A stretch of DNA of 64,000 nucleotides from an uncultured Eubacteriales bacterium (GTDB lineage Bacteria; Bacillota; Clostridia; Oscillospirales; Acutalibacteraceae). The position numbers and the translations under genes were made by a program. The stretch lies in NCBI GenBank assembly GCA_934486635.1, contig CAKSPZ010000002.1:186001-250000 (forward strand), in the 5' to 3' direction. Each line of letters starts with the position of its first letter. The stretch's first letter is position 1. The notes beneath the pieces are model-generated. The model saw only the letters and a list, made by a program, of their open reading frames with translations. It was not told the origin of the DNA and made no database searches. Shown piece by piece: positions 52,353 through 60,374 of the stretch.

Positions 52353-52381
52353 TTTATTTTGCATCTTTTATATTGTATAAT
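52353..52381 (+). promoter_or_regulatory. Likely promoter of the thi transcript
   Basis: TATAAT at 52376-52381, 16 bases before the riboswitch; the -35 region (TTTATT at 52353) is weak. Confidence 0.45.
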
Positions 52382-52395
52382 GGGTTATATGAAAA

Positions 52396-52476
52396 TTGGG
52401 GTGCTGATATCGTTTCGGCTGAGAACGCTTTTGCGTAACCCGTAACCTGATTCGGTTAATGCCGACGGAGGGAAAT
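52396..52476 (+). ncRNA. TPP riboswitch (THI element)
   Basis: Conserved aptamer blocks in order: GGGGTGCTGATAT, GGCTGAGA, ACCCGTAACCTGATTCGG, TTAATGCCGACGGAGGGAA. It binds thiamine diphosphate and should repress the downstream transporter genes. A short AGGTT / AACCT stem followed by T6 (52492-52518) could be the expression-platform terminator. Confidence 0.95.
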
Positions 52477-52538
52477 ATTTGTTGCGGTTCAGGTTCTGTA
52501 TTTTATGTAACCTTTTTTAGGTCATTTACTTGCTTTTT

Positions 52539-52675
52539 GTCTGTGCCACAGATCGCCCGCCGTGTTCCGACGATTCTTCGTCGGCATGGCCGCGCGCATA
52601 CGCGCGCGGCCATGGTACAAAAAAACTATAAGTTTTTTTGTACACGGCGGGCAAGGTCTGTGGCACAGACTTTTT
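52539..52675 (+). ncRNA. Cloverleaf (four-way junction) element upstream of thiX
   Basis: Outer stem in two parts: 52539-52552 pairs with 52657-52670 (14 base pairs) and GCCCGCCGTG with CACGGCGGGC (52555-52564 with 52643-52652). Inside, three perfect hairpins abut with almost no free bases: 52567-52584 (7 base pairs, loop TTCT), 52585-52614 (13 base pairs, CATGGCCGCGCGC) and 52615-52643 (13 base pairs, GTACAAAAAAACT). T5 follows. A 5-base TTTTT flanks both ends. It sits between the TPP aptamer and the first transporter gene. Confidence 0.8.
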
Positions 52676-52701
52676 AATTTTAAAGAAAGGTATTTTAAAT
52701 A

Positions 52702-53457
52702 ATGTACAATAAAATAAAAAAATTCTTTCCTTCATTAATAATTTTATTTTTACTTTTTATAATTTGGTTTATTGTATCTGAATTTAATATTATTCCTAAA
52801 TTCATGTTACCTTCACCTAATTCAGTAATATCTTCATTTATAAATGAATTTTTTACATTATTAAAACATTCATTAATAACATTTTCTGAAACTATAATTG
52901 GTCTTATCAGCAGTATATTTTTGTCATTTAATACTGCCATTTTAATGGATAAATATAAAACAATAAAACAAGCTTTATATCCTATTTTAATAATAACTCA
53001 AACCATTCCAACTATTGCTATAGCTCCTATAATTATTTTATTCTTTGGATATGGTTTGCTCCCCAAAATTGTTCTTGTAGTAATATGTTGTTTTTTTCCA
53101 CTTACTGTTTCTCTTTCTGAAGGATTTGAAAGCATAACTTTGGACTACTTAAATTTATTTAAGAGTATGAATGCATCTTATTTTCAAACTCTTATTCATT
53201 TAAAAATTCCATTTTCTATTCCTTACTTTTTTGCTGGTCTTAAAATCTCAATTACTTATTCATTTATTACAGCTGTTGTTGCTGAATGGTTAGGTGGTAC
53301 TGCTGGTCTTGGCGTATATATGACCAGAGTAAAGTCATCTTATGCTTTTGACAAGCTTTTTGCTTCTATCATTTTTATATCTATAGTAAGTTTTATTTTT
53401 TTTAGAATTATTGTTATGATTCAAAATAAAATTTTAAATCATTTACATATTAAATAA
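52702..53457 (+). CDS. thiX: Thiamine-precursor ABC transporter permease (ThiX-like)
   Basis: A 251-residue SsuC/TauC-type permease with six membrane helices and the EAA loop region LNLFKSMNASYFQTLIHLKIP near 150. AAAGG lies upstream. Located after a TPP riboswitch and followed by a THI5-like binding protein and an ATPase, it is the membrane part of a hydroxymethylpyrimidine-precursor importer (ThiXYZ type). Confidence 0.9.
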   Translation: MYNKIKKFFPSLIILFLLFIIWFIVSEFNIIPKFMLPSPNSVISSFINEFFTLLKHSLITFSETIIGLISSIFLSFNTAILMDKYKTIKQALYPILIITQTIPTIAIAPIIILFFGYGLLPKIVLVVICCFFPLTVSLSEGFESITLDYLNLFKSMNASYFQTLIHLKIPFSIPYFFAGLKISITYSFITAVVAEWLGGTAGLGVYMTRVKSSYAFDKLFASIIFISIVSFIFFRIIVMIQNKILNHLHIK

Positions 53458-53472
53458 TATATGAGGTTAAAA

Positions 53473-54456
53473 ATGTTAAAAAAAATCATATTGTTTATTT
53501 TTTGCTTTTTTATTTTATTATTTTCTTGTATCCATTTTTTTCATGTTTCTAAACCTGAAAATCAAATAACAATACTACTTGATTGGACTCCCAATACTAA
53601 TCATACCGGGATGTTTTTAGCTTCTTATCTTGGATACTTTAAAGAAGAAGGATTATCTGTAAAAATAGAGCAACCCCCAAAAGAAAGTTCAACTGCTTTA
53701 CTGGCTGCCGGAAAAGTAGAATTTGCAGTAGCTTTTCAAGATTTTTTAGCTCAAGCTTTTACTGCTGAAAACCCTTTGCCTATTAAAGTCGTTGCTGCTA
53801 TTTCTCAACATAATACATCCGGTATCATTTCTAGAAAATCAGCAGGTATACATTCATTTGCTGATTTGCAATCTAAAAACTATGCTACATTTGACAATCC
53901 ACTAGAACTCTCTTTATTAAAATTTTGCATTGAAAAAAATAACGGTAATTTCCAAAATATTAATTTAATTCACGCCCAACTTGATAATATTACTGCTGCA
54001 TTTAATACAAATATTGATTCTGCTTTCGGGTATTATGGCATAGAAAAAATTATCACTGATTATTTTGGTATAGATACTAATTTCTTATTCTTTCGTGACA
54101 TTGATTCGTCCCTTGATTGCTATACTCCTGTGTTAATCTCTAATACCAACTATATTAATAACAATCCTACTGTTATTAAAAAAGTATTATCTGCACTTTC
54201 TAAAGGATATAAGTTTGCGGCAAATAATCCTCAACAAGCTGCTGACATATTAGTTAAATGTGTTCCTGAATTAAACTATGACATTGTTCTTAAAAGTCAA
54301 TTATACATGTCTTCTTTATATCTCAATAACAATAAATGGGGAATCATTGATTCTGACCGTTTTAACAATTATTATGATTATTTATACGAAAATCATATTA
54401 TCCATAAATCAATACCTCACAACACTGCTTTTACTAATAAATTTTTACCTGAATAA
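53473..54456 (+). CDS. thiY: THI5/NMT1-like substrate-binding lipoprotein (ThiY-like)
   Basis: Start at ATG 53473, six bases after GAGG. A signal peptide with a cysteine in LLFSCIHF near residue 17 may be lipidated. The THI5-like domain has LLDWTPNTNHTGMFLASYLG near 38 and GKVEFAVAFQDFLAQAF near 80, the pyrimidine-binding region of ThiY proteins. Family members bind N-formyl-aminopyrimidine or HMP from thiamine breakdown. Confidence 0.9.
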   Translation: MLKKIILFIFCFFILLFSCIHFFHVSKPENQITILLDWTPNTNHTGMFLASYLGYFKEEGLSVKIEQPPKESSTALLAAGKVEFAVAFQDFLAQAFTAENPLPIKVVAAISQHNTSGIISRKSAGIHSFADLQSKNYATFDNPLELSLLKFCIEKNNGNFQNINLIHAQLDNITAAFNTNIDSAFGYYGIEKIITDYFGIDTNFLFFRDIDSSLDCYTPVLISNTNYINNNPTVIKKVLSALSKGYKFAANNPQQAADILVKCVPELNYDIVLKSQLYMSSLYLNNNKWGIIDSDRFNNYYDYLYENHIIHKSIPHNTAFTNKFLPE

Positions 54457-54467
54457 ATCTTATAAAA

Positions 54468-54513
54468 ACGCATCGGCGCAGTTTTATATTTCACAAAACT
54501 GCACTCGATGCGT
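54468..54513. repeat. Dispersed hairpin repeat, copy 4 (inverted orientation)
   Basis: Stem ACGCATCG / CGATGCGT with the core reversed: GCGCAGTTTT...AAAACTGCACTC. It lies between thiY and thiZ, inside the operon. Confidence 0.8.
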
Positions 54514-54558
54514 CCCATTAACACATTTTAAATTAAAAGTTTAGGAGATTAATAATAA

Positions 54559-55296
54559 ATGAAAAAACTTATCATAAATAAAATTTCAAAAAAATATAAT
54601 GATAAAGAAATTTTATCAGACATTTCATTTTCTGTTAATAACTCAGAAACTGTTTCTATTTTAGGACCCAGTGGATGTGGTAAAACAACTTTATTTAATA
54701 TAATTGCCGGATTAACTGCTCCTTCTTCTGGAAATATTTTAATTGATGAAAAAAATATAACTAATTTATCCGGGTTTATTAGTTATATGCCACAAAACGA
54801 CCTTTTACTCCCTTATAAAACAATAAAAGATAACGTTTTATTGCCTTTAATCATTCAAGGACAAAATGATAAAATTTCAAACAATGAATTATCTTTTCTT
54901 TTTAATCAATTCTTAATTTCTGGTTCTGAAAATAAGTATCCCCATGAACTTTCTGGTGGTATGCGTCAACGTGCCGCCTTTTTACGTACATACATGTATT
55001 CAAAAAATATCATGTTATTAGATGAACCTTTTAGTGCTCTTGATCAAATAACTAAAAACAATATGTATGCTTGGTACCTCAGCACTGTTGAAAAGTTAAA
55101 TAAAACTACTATATTTATTACTCACAGTATAGATGAAGCTCTTCTTCTCTCTGATACCATCCACATTATTTCTTCTAAATCTCATAATATTATTAAAAGT
55201 ATAAAGGTATTAGAAAATAAAAATATGAATTTCTTGTTTTCTGAAAATTTTATAAATTATAAAAAAAATATTATTGATATTCTCAATATAACGTAA
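54559..55296 (+). CDS. thiZ: ABC transporter ATP-binding protein (ThiZ-like)
   Basis: A 245-residue ATPase: Walker A GPSGCGKTTLFN near 35, Q-loop YMPQNDLLLPYKT near 76, signature LSGGMRQRAAF near 132 and Walker B IMLLDEPFSALD near 153. It energises the ThiX-ThiY importer. GGAG is 11 bases before the ATG. A structured repeat separates it from thiY by about 100 bases, so its translation level may differ. Confidence 0.9.
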   Translation: MKKLIINKISKKYNDKEILSDISFSVNNSETVSILGPSGCGKTTLFNIIAGLTAPSSGNILIDEKNITNLSGFISYMPQNDLLLPYKTIKDNVLLPLIIQGQNDKISNNELSFLFNQFLISGSENKYPHELSGGMRQRAAFLRTYMYSKNIMLLDEPFSALDQITKNNMYAWYLSTVEKLNKTTIFITHSIDEALLLSDTIHIISSKSHNIIKSIKVLENKNMNFLFSENFINYKKNIIDILNIT

Positions 55297-55304
55297 AATT
55301 TTTA

Positions 55305-55333
55305 TTGACATTTATTTGATAAAATGTTATCAT
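55305..55333 (+). promoter_or_regulatory. Sigma-A promoter of the tRNA-Trp/tRNA-Thr unit
   Basis: Consensus TTGACA at 55305 and TATCAT at 55328 are separated by 17 bases, 26 bases before the tRNA. Confidence 0.75.
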
Positions 55334-55359
55334 TATATGTGTTTTAAACTATTCGATAA

Positions 55360-55435
55360 AGGGGCATAGCTCAGATGGTAGAGCAGTGGTCTCCAAAACC
55401 ACGTGCCGAGGGTTCGAGTCCTTCTGCCCCTGCCA
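55360..55435 (+). tRNA. tRNA-Trp (anticodon CCA)
   Basis: 76 bases with acceptor AGGGGCA / TGCCCCT, anticodon loop CTCCAAA, T-loop GGTTCGAGTCC and encoded GCCA end. Confidence 0.97.
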
Positions 55436-55466
55436 TTTATTTTTGTATATAGAAACTTTTTTATTG

Positions 55467-55542
55467 GCTGATATAGCTCAGTAGGCAGAGCACATCCTTG
55501 GTAAGGATGAGGTCAGCGGTTCGAATCCGCTTATCAGCTCCA
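55467..55542 (+). tRNA. tRNA-Thr (anticodon GGU)
   Basis: 76 bases with acceptor GCTGATA / TATCAGC, anticodon loop TTGGTAA (GGU), T-loop GGTTCGAATCC and encoded CCA. Co-transcribed with tRNA-Trp. Confidence 0.97.
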
Positions 55543-55554
55543 TTTTTTTGTAGG

Positions 55555-55607
55555 TGTGCATCGAGTGCAGTTTTGGAATTTAGGAAACTGCGCCGATGCA
55601 CATTTTT
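55555..55607. repeat. Dispersed hairpin repeat, copy 5
   Basis: Stem TGTGCATCG / CGATGCACA; core GAGTGCAGTTTTGGAATTTAGGAAACTGCGC (shown here in two halves by its arms GAGTGCAGTTT and AAACTGCGC). TTTTT follows, so it probably terminates the tRNA transcript. Confidence 0.8.
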
Positions 55608-55616
55608 ACTTTAAGA

Positions 55617-55680
55617 AACAAATAGAGTCCGTGTCGAAAACTTATAAATAACTATAAGCTCGACACGGACTCTATTTGTT
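55617..55680. terminator. Long inverted repeat at the 3' end of the GNAT gene
   Basis: Twenty-base arms AACAAATAGAGTCCGTGTCG and exact complement (55617-55636, 55661-55680), with an inner CTTATA / TATAAG stem. It abuts the stop codon at 55681. No clear T-run. Confidence 0.7.
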
Positions 55681-56247
55681 TTATAATATCTTATAATATA
55701 TTGCGGCATCGCATTTACATGGTCCATGGCAATCCACACACTTATAATCCTTATCGTCTACCCACAACATATGTGATATTTCCGAAAATTTAAATCCATT
55801 TCGTTCTATTACTTTTTTGGCAGGTATAGAATTATCTTTTCTTATCCATAAAGGCGACCATGCAGAATAATAACCCATTTCCTTGGCCTTTTCCATTCCT
55901 TCACGAACTAACTCTGTTGCTAATCCATATTTCTCTGCATCCTTTTGTAACACCAACGACTTCGCTACACATAAATTTTCGTGTCCACCCACAACATTTC
56001 TAATGTCACTTTCTGACAATTTAAACTCTTCTGATAGATTAGGTACATCTGTACTATGTGATAAAAAAAATCCTAATAATCGATTATTTCCTTTATCTAT
56101 TGCCAATTTACAAATATTCTTTTTATCAATAACATACGAATACAATTTATCTTTATTCGTATACATTTCTCCAAATCTCTCTTCTCCTAATTCAACCATT
56201 GAATCTAAATAATCGGGTGAAAAATCTATGAATTCAACATTTTTCAT
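55681..56247 (-). CDS. GNAT-family N-acetyltransferase
   Basis: A 188-residue protein with the acetyl-CoA loop in LVLQKDAEKYGLATELVREG near 100-119 (pattern K-Y-G-L-A) and an ERNGFKF motif near 148. The C-terminus has a cysteine cluster (CVDCHGPCKCDA near 171-183) that could bind metal, unusual for a simple GNAT. The substrate is unknown. Confidence 0.85.
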   Translation of the reverse strand: MKNVEFIDFSPDYLDSMVELGEERFGEMYTNKDKLYSYVIDKKNICKLAIDKGNNRLLGFFLSHSTDVPNLSEEFKLSESDIRNVVGGHENLCVAKSLVLQKDAEKYGLATELVREGMEKAKEMGYYSAWSPLWIRKDNSIPAKKVIERNGFKFSEISHMLWVDDKDYKCVDCHGPCKCDAAIYYKIL

Positions 56248-56329
56248 CCATTATCCCTCTCTTTTTAATACAGATAAAAGTGTCATTTCTATACTATGCT
56301 TTATTAAAAAATATGTTATATTTATAATT

Positions 56330-56527
56330 TTACTTTGCAAAAGGGTTGACCATATCTTTTATAAGTTCTTCTTGTTTTTTTGCTTCTTCTGGAGAATAAT
56401 TCATTCCTCCAGCAATGTTAAATAAATCATCTTCATTTAATTCATTATTCATCTTTGTATCTACTGTTTCCTTTATTTTTTCCATTTCCTCTTTTTTATT
56501 TTTCTTAAATTTATTAAAAATTCCCAT
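56330..56527 (-). CDS. Small peptide with double-glycine leader motif
   Basis: 65 residues from an ATG after GGAGGAATG. The first 25 are strongly charged (MGIFNKFKKNKKEEMEKIK). Residues about 30-41 read ELNEDDLFNIAGG, a close match to double-glycine leaders of bacteriocins and Nif11-like precursors. A short charged tail MNYSPEEAKKQEELIKDMV follows. No maturation gene is nearby. It may be a secreted peptide or a cytosolic protein that only resembles a leader. Confidence 0.65.
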   Translation of the reverse strand: MGIFNKFKKNKKEEMEKIKETVDTKMNNELNEDDLFNIAGGMNYSPEEAKKQEELIKDMVNPFAK

Positions 56528-56650
56528 AATTCATTCCTCCAAACTTTTTATTTTAAGCTTATTATACTATATATTTTATTTTAAGTCAAGTTTTTTGTAC
56601 AAAATAATATATGTCAGTTTAATATATATTACACATTTCTATTTTTACAT

Positions 56651-56697
56651 AAAAAATTGTTAAGTATCTAAGAATTTTTTCTTAGATACTTAACAAT
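56651..56697 (-). terminator. Terminator of the hydrogenase operon
   Basis: Perfect 19-base-pair stem (ATTGTTAAGTATCTAAGAA and complement) with a TTTT loop; on the minus strand T6 follows. Two bases beyond the hydA stop. Confidence 0.92.
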
Positions 56698-56698
56698 A

Positions 56699-58438
56699 CT
56701 AAAATTTATTTCGTTTTTTATATTTGGTATGCAATATTTTATGTGCTATTTTACTTCCTGGTTCATTTAAAAATTCCTCATATAGTTGTTTTATTATTGG
56801 ATTTTCATGTGATTTTCTATAGCGTAAACTTTTATCTTCCTCATAAAGTGCTTTCATTCGTTTTCCAACCACATCTGTAAAATTTCTTACATTTGCAGGT
56901 TGTATCGGTTGTCCTCCTCCATTTATACAACCTCCTGGACAACACATAACTTCTATAAAATGATATTCTTTTTCACCTAATTTTATTTCATCTAAAAGCT
57001 TAGATACATTTTCAAGGCCACTTACAACTGCTACATTTATTTTTTCCCCGGCTATTTCATATGTAGCTTCTTTTATATTTTTATTTCCTCTAACACTTTT
57101 ATAGTCTATGTTTCCTATAGACTTACCTGTTAGCACATCAGCTGCTGTTCTAAGTGCTGCCTCCATTACTCCACCTGTGGCTCCAAATATAGCACCTGCC
57201 CCACTTGATATTCCCATTGCGGGGTCAAAATCTTCTTCAGGTAAATTTTTAAAATCTATTCCTGATTTTTTTATTAGTTTTGATAATTCTCTTGTAGTTA
57301 ACACATAATCTGTATCATTTACTCCTGATGCATTTTGATATTCTCTTTTTATTTCAAATTTTTTAGCTGTACATGGCATAACCCCTACAACTACTATATC
57401 TCGTGGATCTATATTGTTCTTTTTAGCATACCATGTTTTTATCATTGCACTTACCATCTGTTGTGGCGATTTACAAGTCGATAAATTATCTATAAATTCC
57501 GGATAATAATGCTCACAAAATTTTACCCAACCTGGTGAACACGATGTTATCATTGGTAAAACCCCACCGTTTTTTAGTCTATCTATAAACTCATATGCTT
57601 CTTCCATTATGGTGAGGTCTGCTCCAAAGTTTGTATCGAAAACTTTTTCAAATCCTAAACGTCTTAATGCTGTTACCATTTTTCCTTTTACATTGGTTCC
57701 TATTGGCATTCCAAATTCTTCACCTAAAGTTACTCTTATTGCTGGAGCTGTTTGCACTATTACATGTTTTCTTTTATTATTTATCGCTTCTAGTACTTCA
57801 TCACATTGGTCTTTTTCTCTTAATGCTCCTGTCGGACAATTTACTATACACTGTCCACAAGATATACATGTAACATCATTTAAGTCTTTTTCAAATGCGC
57901 ACCCTATTTGTGTATCAAAGCCCCTATTATTTGCACCTATTACTGCTACATGCTGCTTTTGGCACGACGATACACATCTACGACATAATATACATTTATT
58001 ATTGTCTCTTATAAGATGTAAAGTACTATCATCTATTTTATAATGTGGCTTTTCGCCTTCAAAACGGTTATCATCTTCTATACCTAATTCTTTACATAAA
58101 GCTTGTAATTCACAATTACCATTTCTGTCACATGACAAGCATTTCTTATCATGTATTGAAAGTAATAGTTCTAATGTCATTTTTCTGGATTTTTGTACAC
58201 GAGGAGTATTTGTAAATACTTCCATACCCTCCTGCACCGGATATACACATGATGCTACTAAGTTTCTCACACCTTTTACTTCTACTACACATACTCTACA
58301 TGCACCTATTTCATTTATTTCCTTTAAATAACATAATGTAGGTATCTTTATTCCTATTTCTCTTGCAGCTTCCAATATGGTTTTGTTTTTATCTACGCTT
58401 ACTGGTATATTATTAATTTTTAGATTTACTTTCTCCAC
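56699..58438 (-). CDS. hydA: [FeFe]-hydrogenase catalytic subunit
   Basis: A 579-residue enzyme producing or taking up H2. An N-terminal 2Fe-2S ferredoxin domain (CYLKEINEIGACRVC near 37), a His/Cys 4Fe-4S region (CLSCDRNGNCELQALC near 98), two 4Fe-4S sites (CILCRRCVSSC near 147, CISCGQCIVNC near 190) and the H-cluster motifs TSCSPGWVKFCE near 299, MPCTAKKFE near 354 and EVMCCPGGCINGGGQP near 497. GTG start after GGAGG. With hydB and hydC it forms the trimeric, probably NADH/ferredoxin electron-bifurcating type. Confidence 0.96.
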   Translation of the reverse strand: MEKVNLKINNIPVSVDKNKTILEAAREIGIKIPTLCYLKEINEIGACRVCVVEVKGVRNLVASCVYPVQEGMEVFTNTPRVQKSRKMTLELLLSIHDKKCLSCDRNGNCELQALCKELGIEDDNRFEGEKPHYKIDDSTLHLIRDNNKCILCRRCVSSCQKQHVAVIGANNRGFDTQIGCAFEKDLNDVTCISCGQCIVNCPTGALREKDQCDEVLEAINNKRKHVIVQTAPAIRVTLGEEFGMPIGTNVKGKMVTALRRLGFEKVFDTNFGADLTIMEEAYEFIDRLKNGGVLPMITSCSPGWVKFCEHYYPEFIDNLSTCKSPQQMVSAMIKTWYAKKNNIDPRDIVVVGVMPCTAKKFEIKREYQNASGVNDTDYVLTTRELSKLIKKSGIDFKNLPEEDFDPAMGISSGAGAIFGATGGVMEAALRTAADVLTGKSIGNIDYKSVRGNKNIKEATYEIAGEKINVAVVSGLENVSKLLDEIKLGEKEYHFIEVMCCPGGCINGGGQPIQPANVRNFTDVVGKRMKALYEEDKSLRYRKSHENPIIKQLYEEFLNEPGSKIAHKILHTKYKKRNKF

Positions 58439-58455
58439 CTTATTGTCCTCCTTTC

Positions 58456-60354
58456 TTATATTTTTTCTATTGCTCCAAATTTACATGTTGCTTTACAAGC
58501 CCCACACTTAATACATTTATCTTCACTTATTTTATGCGCTTTTTTTATTTCTCCGGTAATTGCATTTACTGGACATACCCGTGCACAAGCCGTACATCCT
58601 CTGCATTTGTCTTCTATAATGTGATACTTTAAAAGTGATTTACATACTCCGGCTGGACATTTTTTTTCTTTTATATGTGATTCATATTCTTTTCTAAAGT
58701 ACCTCAATGTAGATAGCACTGGATTTGGAGCTGTTTGGCCTAATCCGCATAAAGAATTATCCCTTATATAATAACACAACTCTTCCATTTTATTGAGGTC
58801 TTCCATTGTTGCCTGACCATTTGTTATTTTATTTAAAATCTCAAGTAATCTTTTGGTTCCGACTCGACATGGGGTGCATTTTCCGCAAGATTCATCTACT
58901 GTGAATTCAAGAAAAAACTTCGCTATATCCACCATACAAGTATCTTCATCCATTACGATAAGTCCACCTGAACCCATCATTGAACCTATTTCGATTAAAT
59001 TATCGTAATCTATTTTTATATCGAGATGTTCTTTCGGTATGCATCCTCCTGAAGGACCTCCTGTTTGTGCAGCTTTAAATTTCTTTCCGTTTGGTATTCC
59101 GGCACCAATATCATAAATTATCTCCCTTAATGTAGTACCCATTGGTACTTCAACTAATCCGGTGTGATTTATTTTTCCCCCTAAAGCAAAAACTTTCGTT
59201 CCCTTGGACTTTTCTGTACCTATTGAGCTGTACCATTTAGCTCCATTATTTATTATCTTTGCTACATTTGCATATGTTTCTGCATTATTTAAAATAGTTG
59301 GTTTTTTATACAATCCCTTTACCGCAGGAAATGGTGGACGTGGATGTGGTTCTCCTCTTTTACCTTCTATTGAGGTAAGTAATGCTGTTTCTTCTCCACA
59401 TACAAAGGCTCCTGCACCTAATCTTAATTCTATATCAAAATTAAAATCAGATGAAAAAATCTTATCTCCCAACAAACCATATGCCCTTGCTTGATTTATT
59501 GCAATGGTTAAACGTTTAACCGCAATAGGATATTCTGCTCTTACATATATGTATCCTTTATTTGCTCCTATAGCATATCCTGCTATTGCCATGGATTCTA
59601 TTATAACATGTGGATCTCCTTCTAGAATTGACCTATCCATAAACGCTCCAGGATCTCCTTCATCAGCATTACAACAAACATATTTTTCATCAGATATACT
59701 TTTTGAAGCTAATTCCCACTTAATTCCTGTTGGAAATCCTCCTCCACCTCGGCCTCTTAAACCTGAATCTTTTATTTCTTTTATTACTTCTTTTGAGTCC
59801 ATTTCATTTATTACTTTATAAAGAGCTTTATAGCCGTCCATTGCTATGTATTCATCAATGTTTTCCGGATCTATAAATCCACAATTATCAAGAGCAATTC
59901 TTTTTTGTTTAGAATAAAATGGTGTTTGCGATAAAGATTTTATTTTTTTATCTTCCACAGTTTCTTGATAAAGTAAATTCTTTACAGGCTTTCCTCCAAT
60001 AATATGTTTTTCTACTATCTCCGGTATATTTTCTACTTTTACCATACTATAAAAACTGCCTTGTGGATATACAATCATAATCGGACCTAATGCACATAAT
60101 CCAAAACAACCTGTTTTTATAACATCTACTTTTTTTTGTAAACCCTTTTCTTCTATTTCCTTTTTTAATTCTAAAATAATATTCTCGCTGTTAGATGAAG
60201 TACATCCTGTTCCTCCACAAACTAATATTTGTTTTTTTACTTTTTCTTTTTTAGTTATTCCAAACTTTAATTGCATGTCTTCATTTAATCTTGCTAACAT
60301 CTTTTTTAGTGATTCGTTTTTGATTTTATTTAATTCATCAAGATTATTTATCAT
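58456..60354 (-). CDS. hydB: Hydrogenase subunit HydB (NuoF-like, NADH and FMN binding)
   Basis: A 632-residue subunit. An N-terminal thioredoxin-like 2Fe-2S domain (CGGTGCTSSNS near 46, CFGLCALGP near 84) precedes the NuoF core with NADH loop GLRGRGGGGFPTGIKWE near 198, FMN site NADEGDPGAFMDR near 228, 4Fe-4S site SCGKCTPCRVGTKRL near 490, and two C-terminal 4Fe-4S clusters (CRGCTACARVCP, CIKCGACKATCK). It exchanges electrons with NADH and splits them between ferredoxin and HydA. Confidence 0.95.
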   Translation of the reverse strand: MINNLDELNKIKNESLKKMLARLNEDMQLKFGITKKEKVKKQILVCGGTGCTSSNSENIILELKKEIEEKGLQKKVDVIKTGCFGLCALGPIMIVYPQGSFYSMVKVENIPEIVEKHIIGGKPVKNLLYQETVEDKKIKSLSQTPFYSKQKRIALDNCGFIDPENIDEYIAMDGYKALYKVINEMDSKEVIKEIKDSGLRGRGGGGFPTGIKWELASKSISDEKYVCCNADEGDPGAFMDRSILEGDPHVIIESMAIAGYAIGANKGYIYVRAEYPIAVKRLTIAINQARAYGLLGDKIFSSDFNFDIELRLGAGAFVCGEETALLTSIEGKRGEPHPRPPFPAVKGLYKKPTILNNAETYANVAKIINNGAKWYSSIGTEKSKGTKVFALGGKINHTGLVEVPMGTTLREIIYDIGAGIPNGKKFKAAQTGGPSGGCIPKEHLDIKIDYDNLIEIGSMMGSGGLIVMDEDTCMVDIAKFFLEFTVDESCGKCTPCRVGTKRLLEILNKITNGQATMEDLNKMEELCYYIRDNSLCGLGQTAPNPVLSTLRYFRKEYESHIKEKKCPAGVCKSLLKYHIIEDKCRGCTACARVCPVNAITGEIKKAHKISEDKCIKCGACKATCKFGAIEKI

Positions 60355-60374
60355 TATGTAATCTCCCTAGTTAA

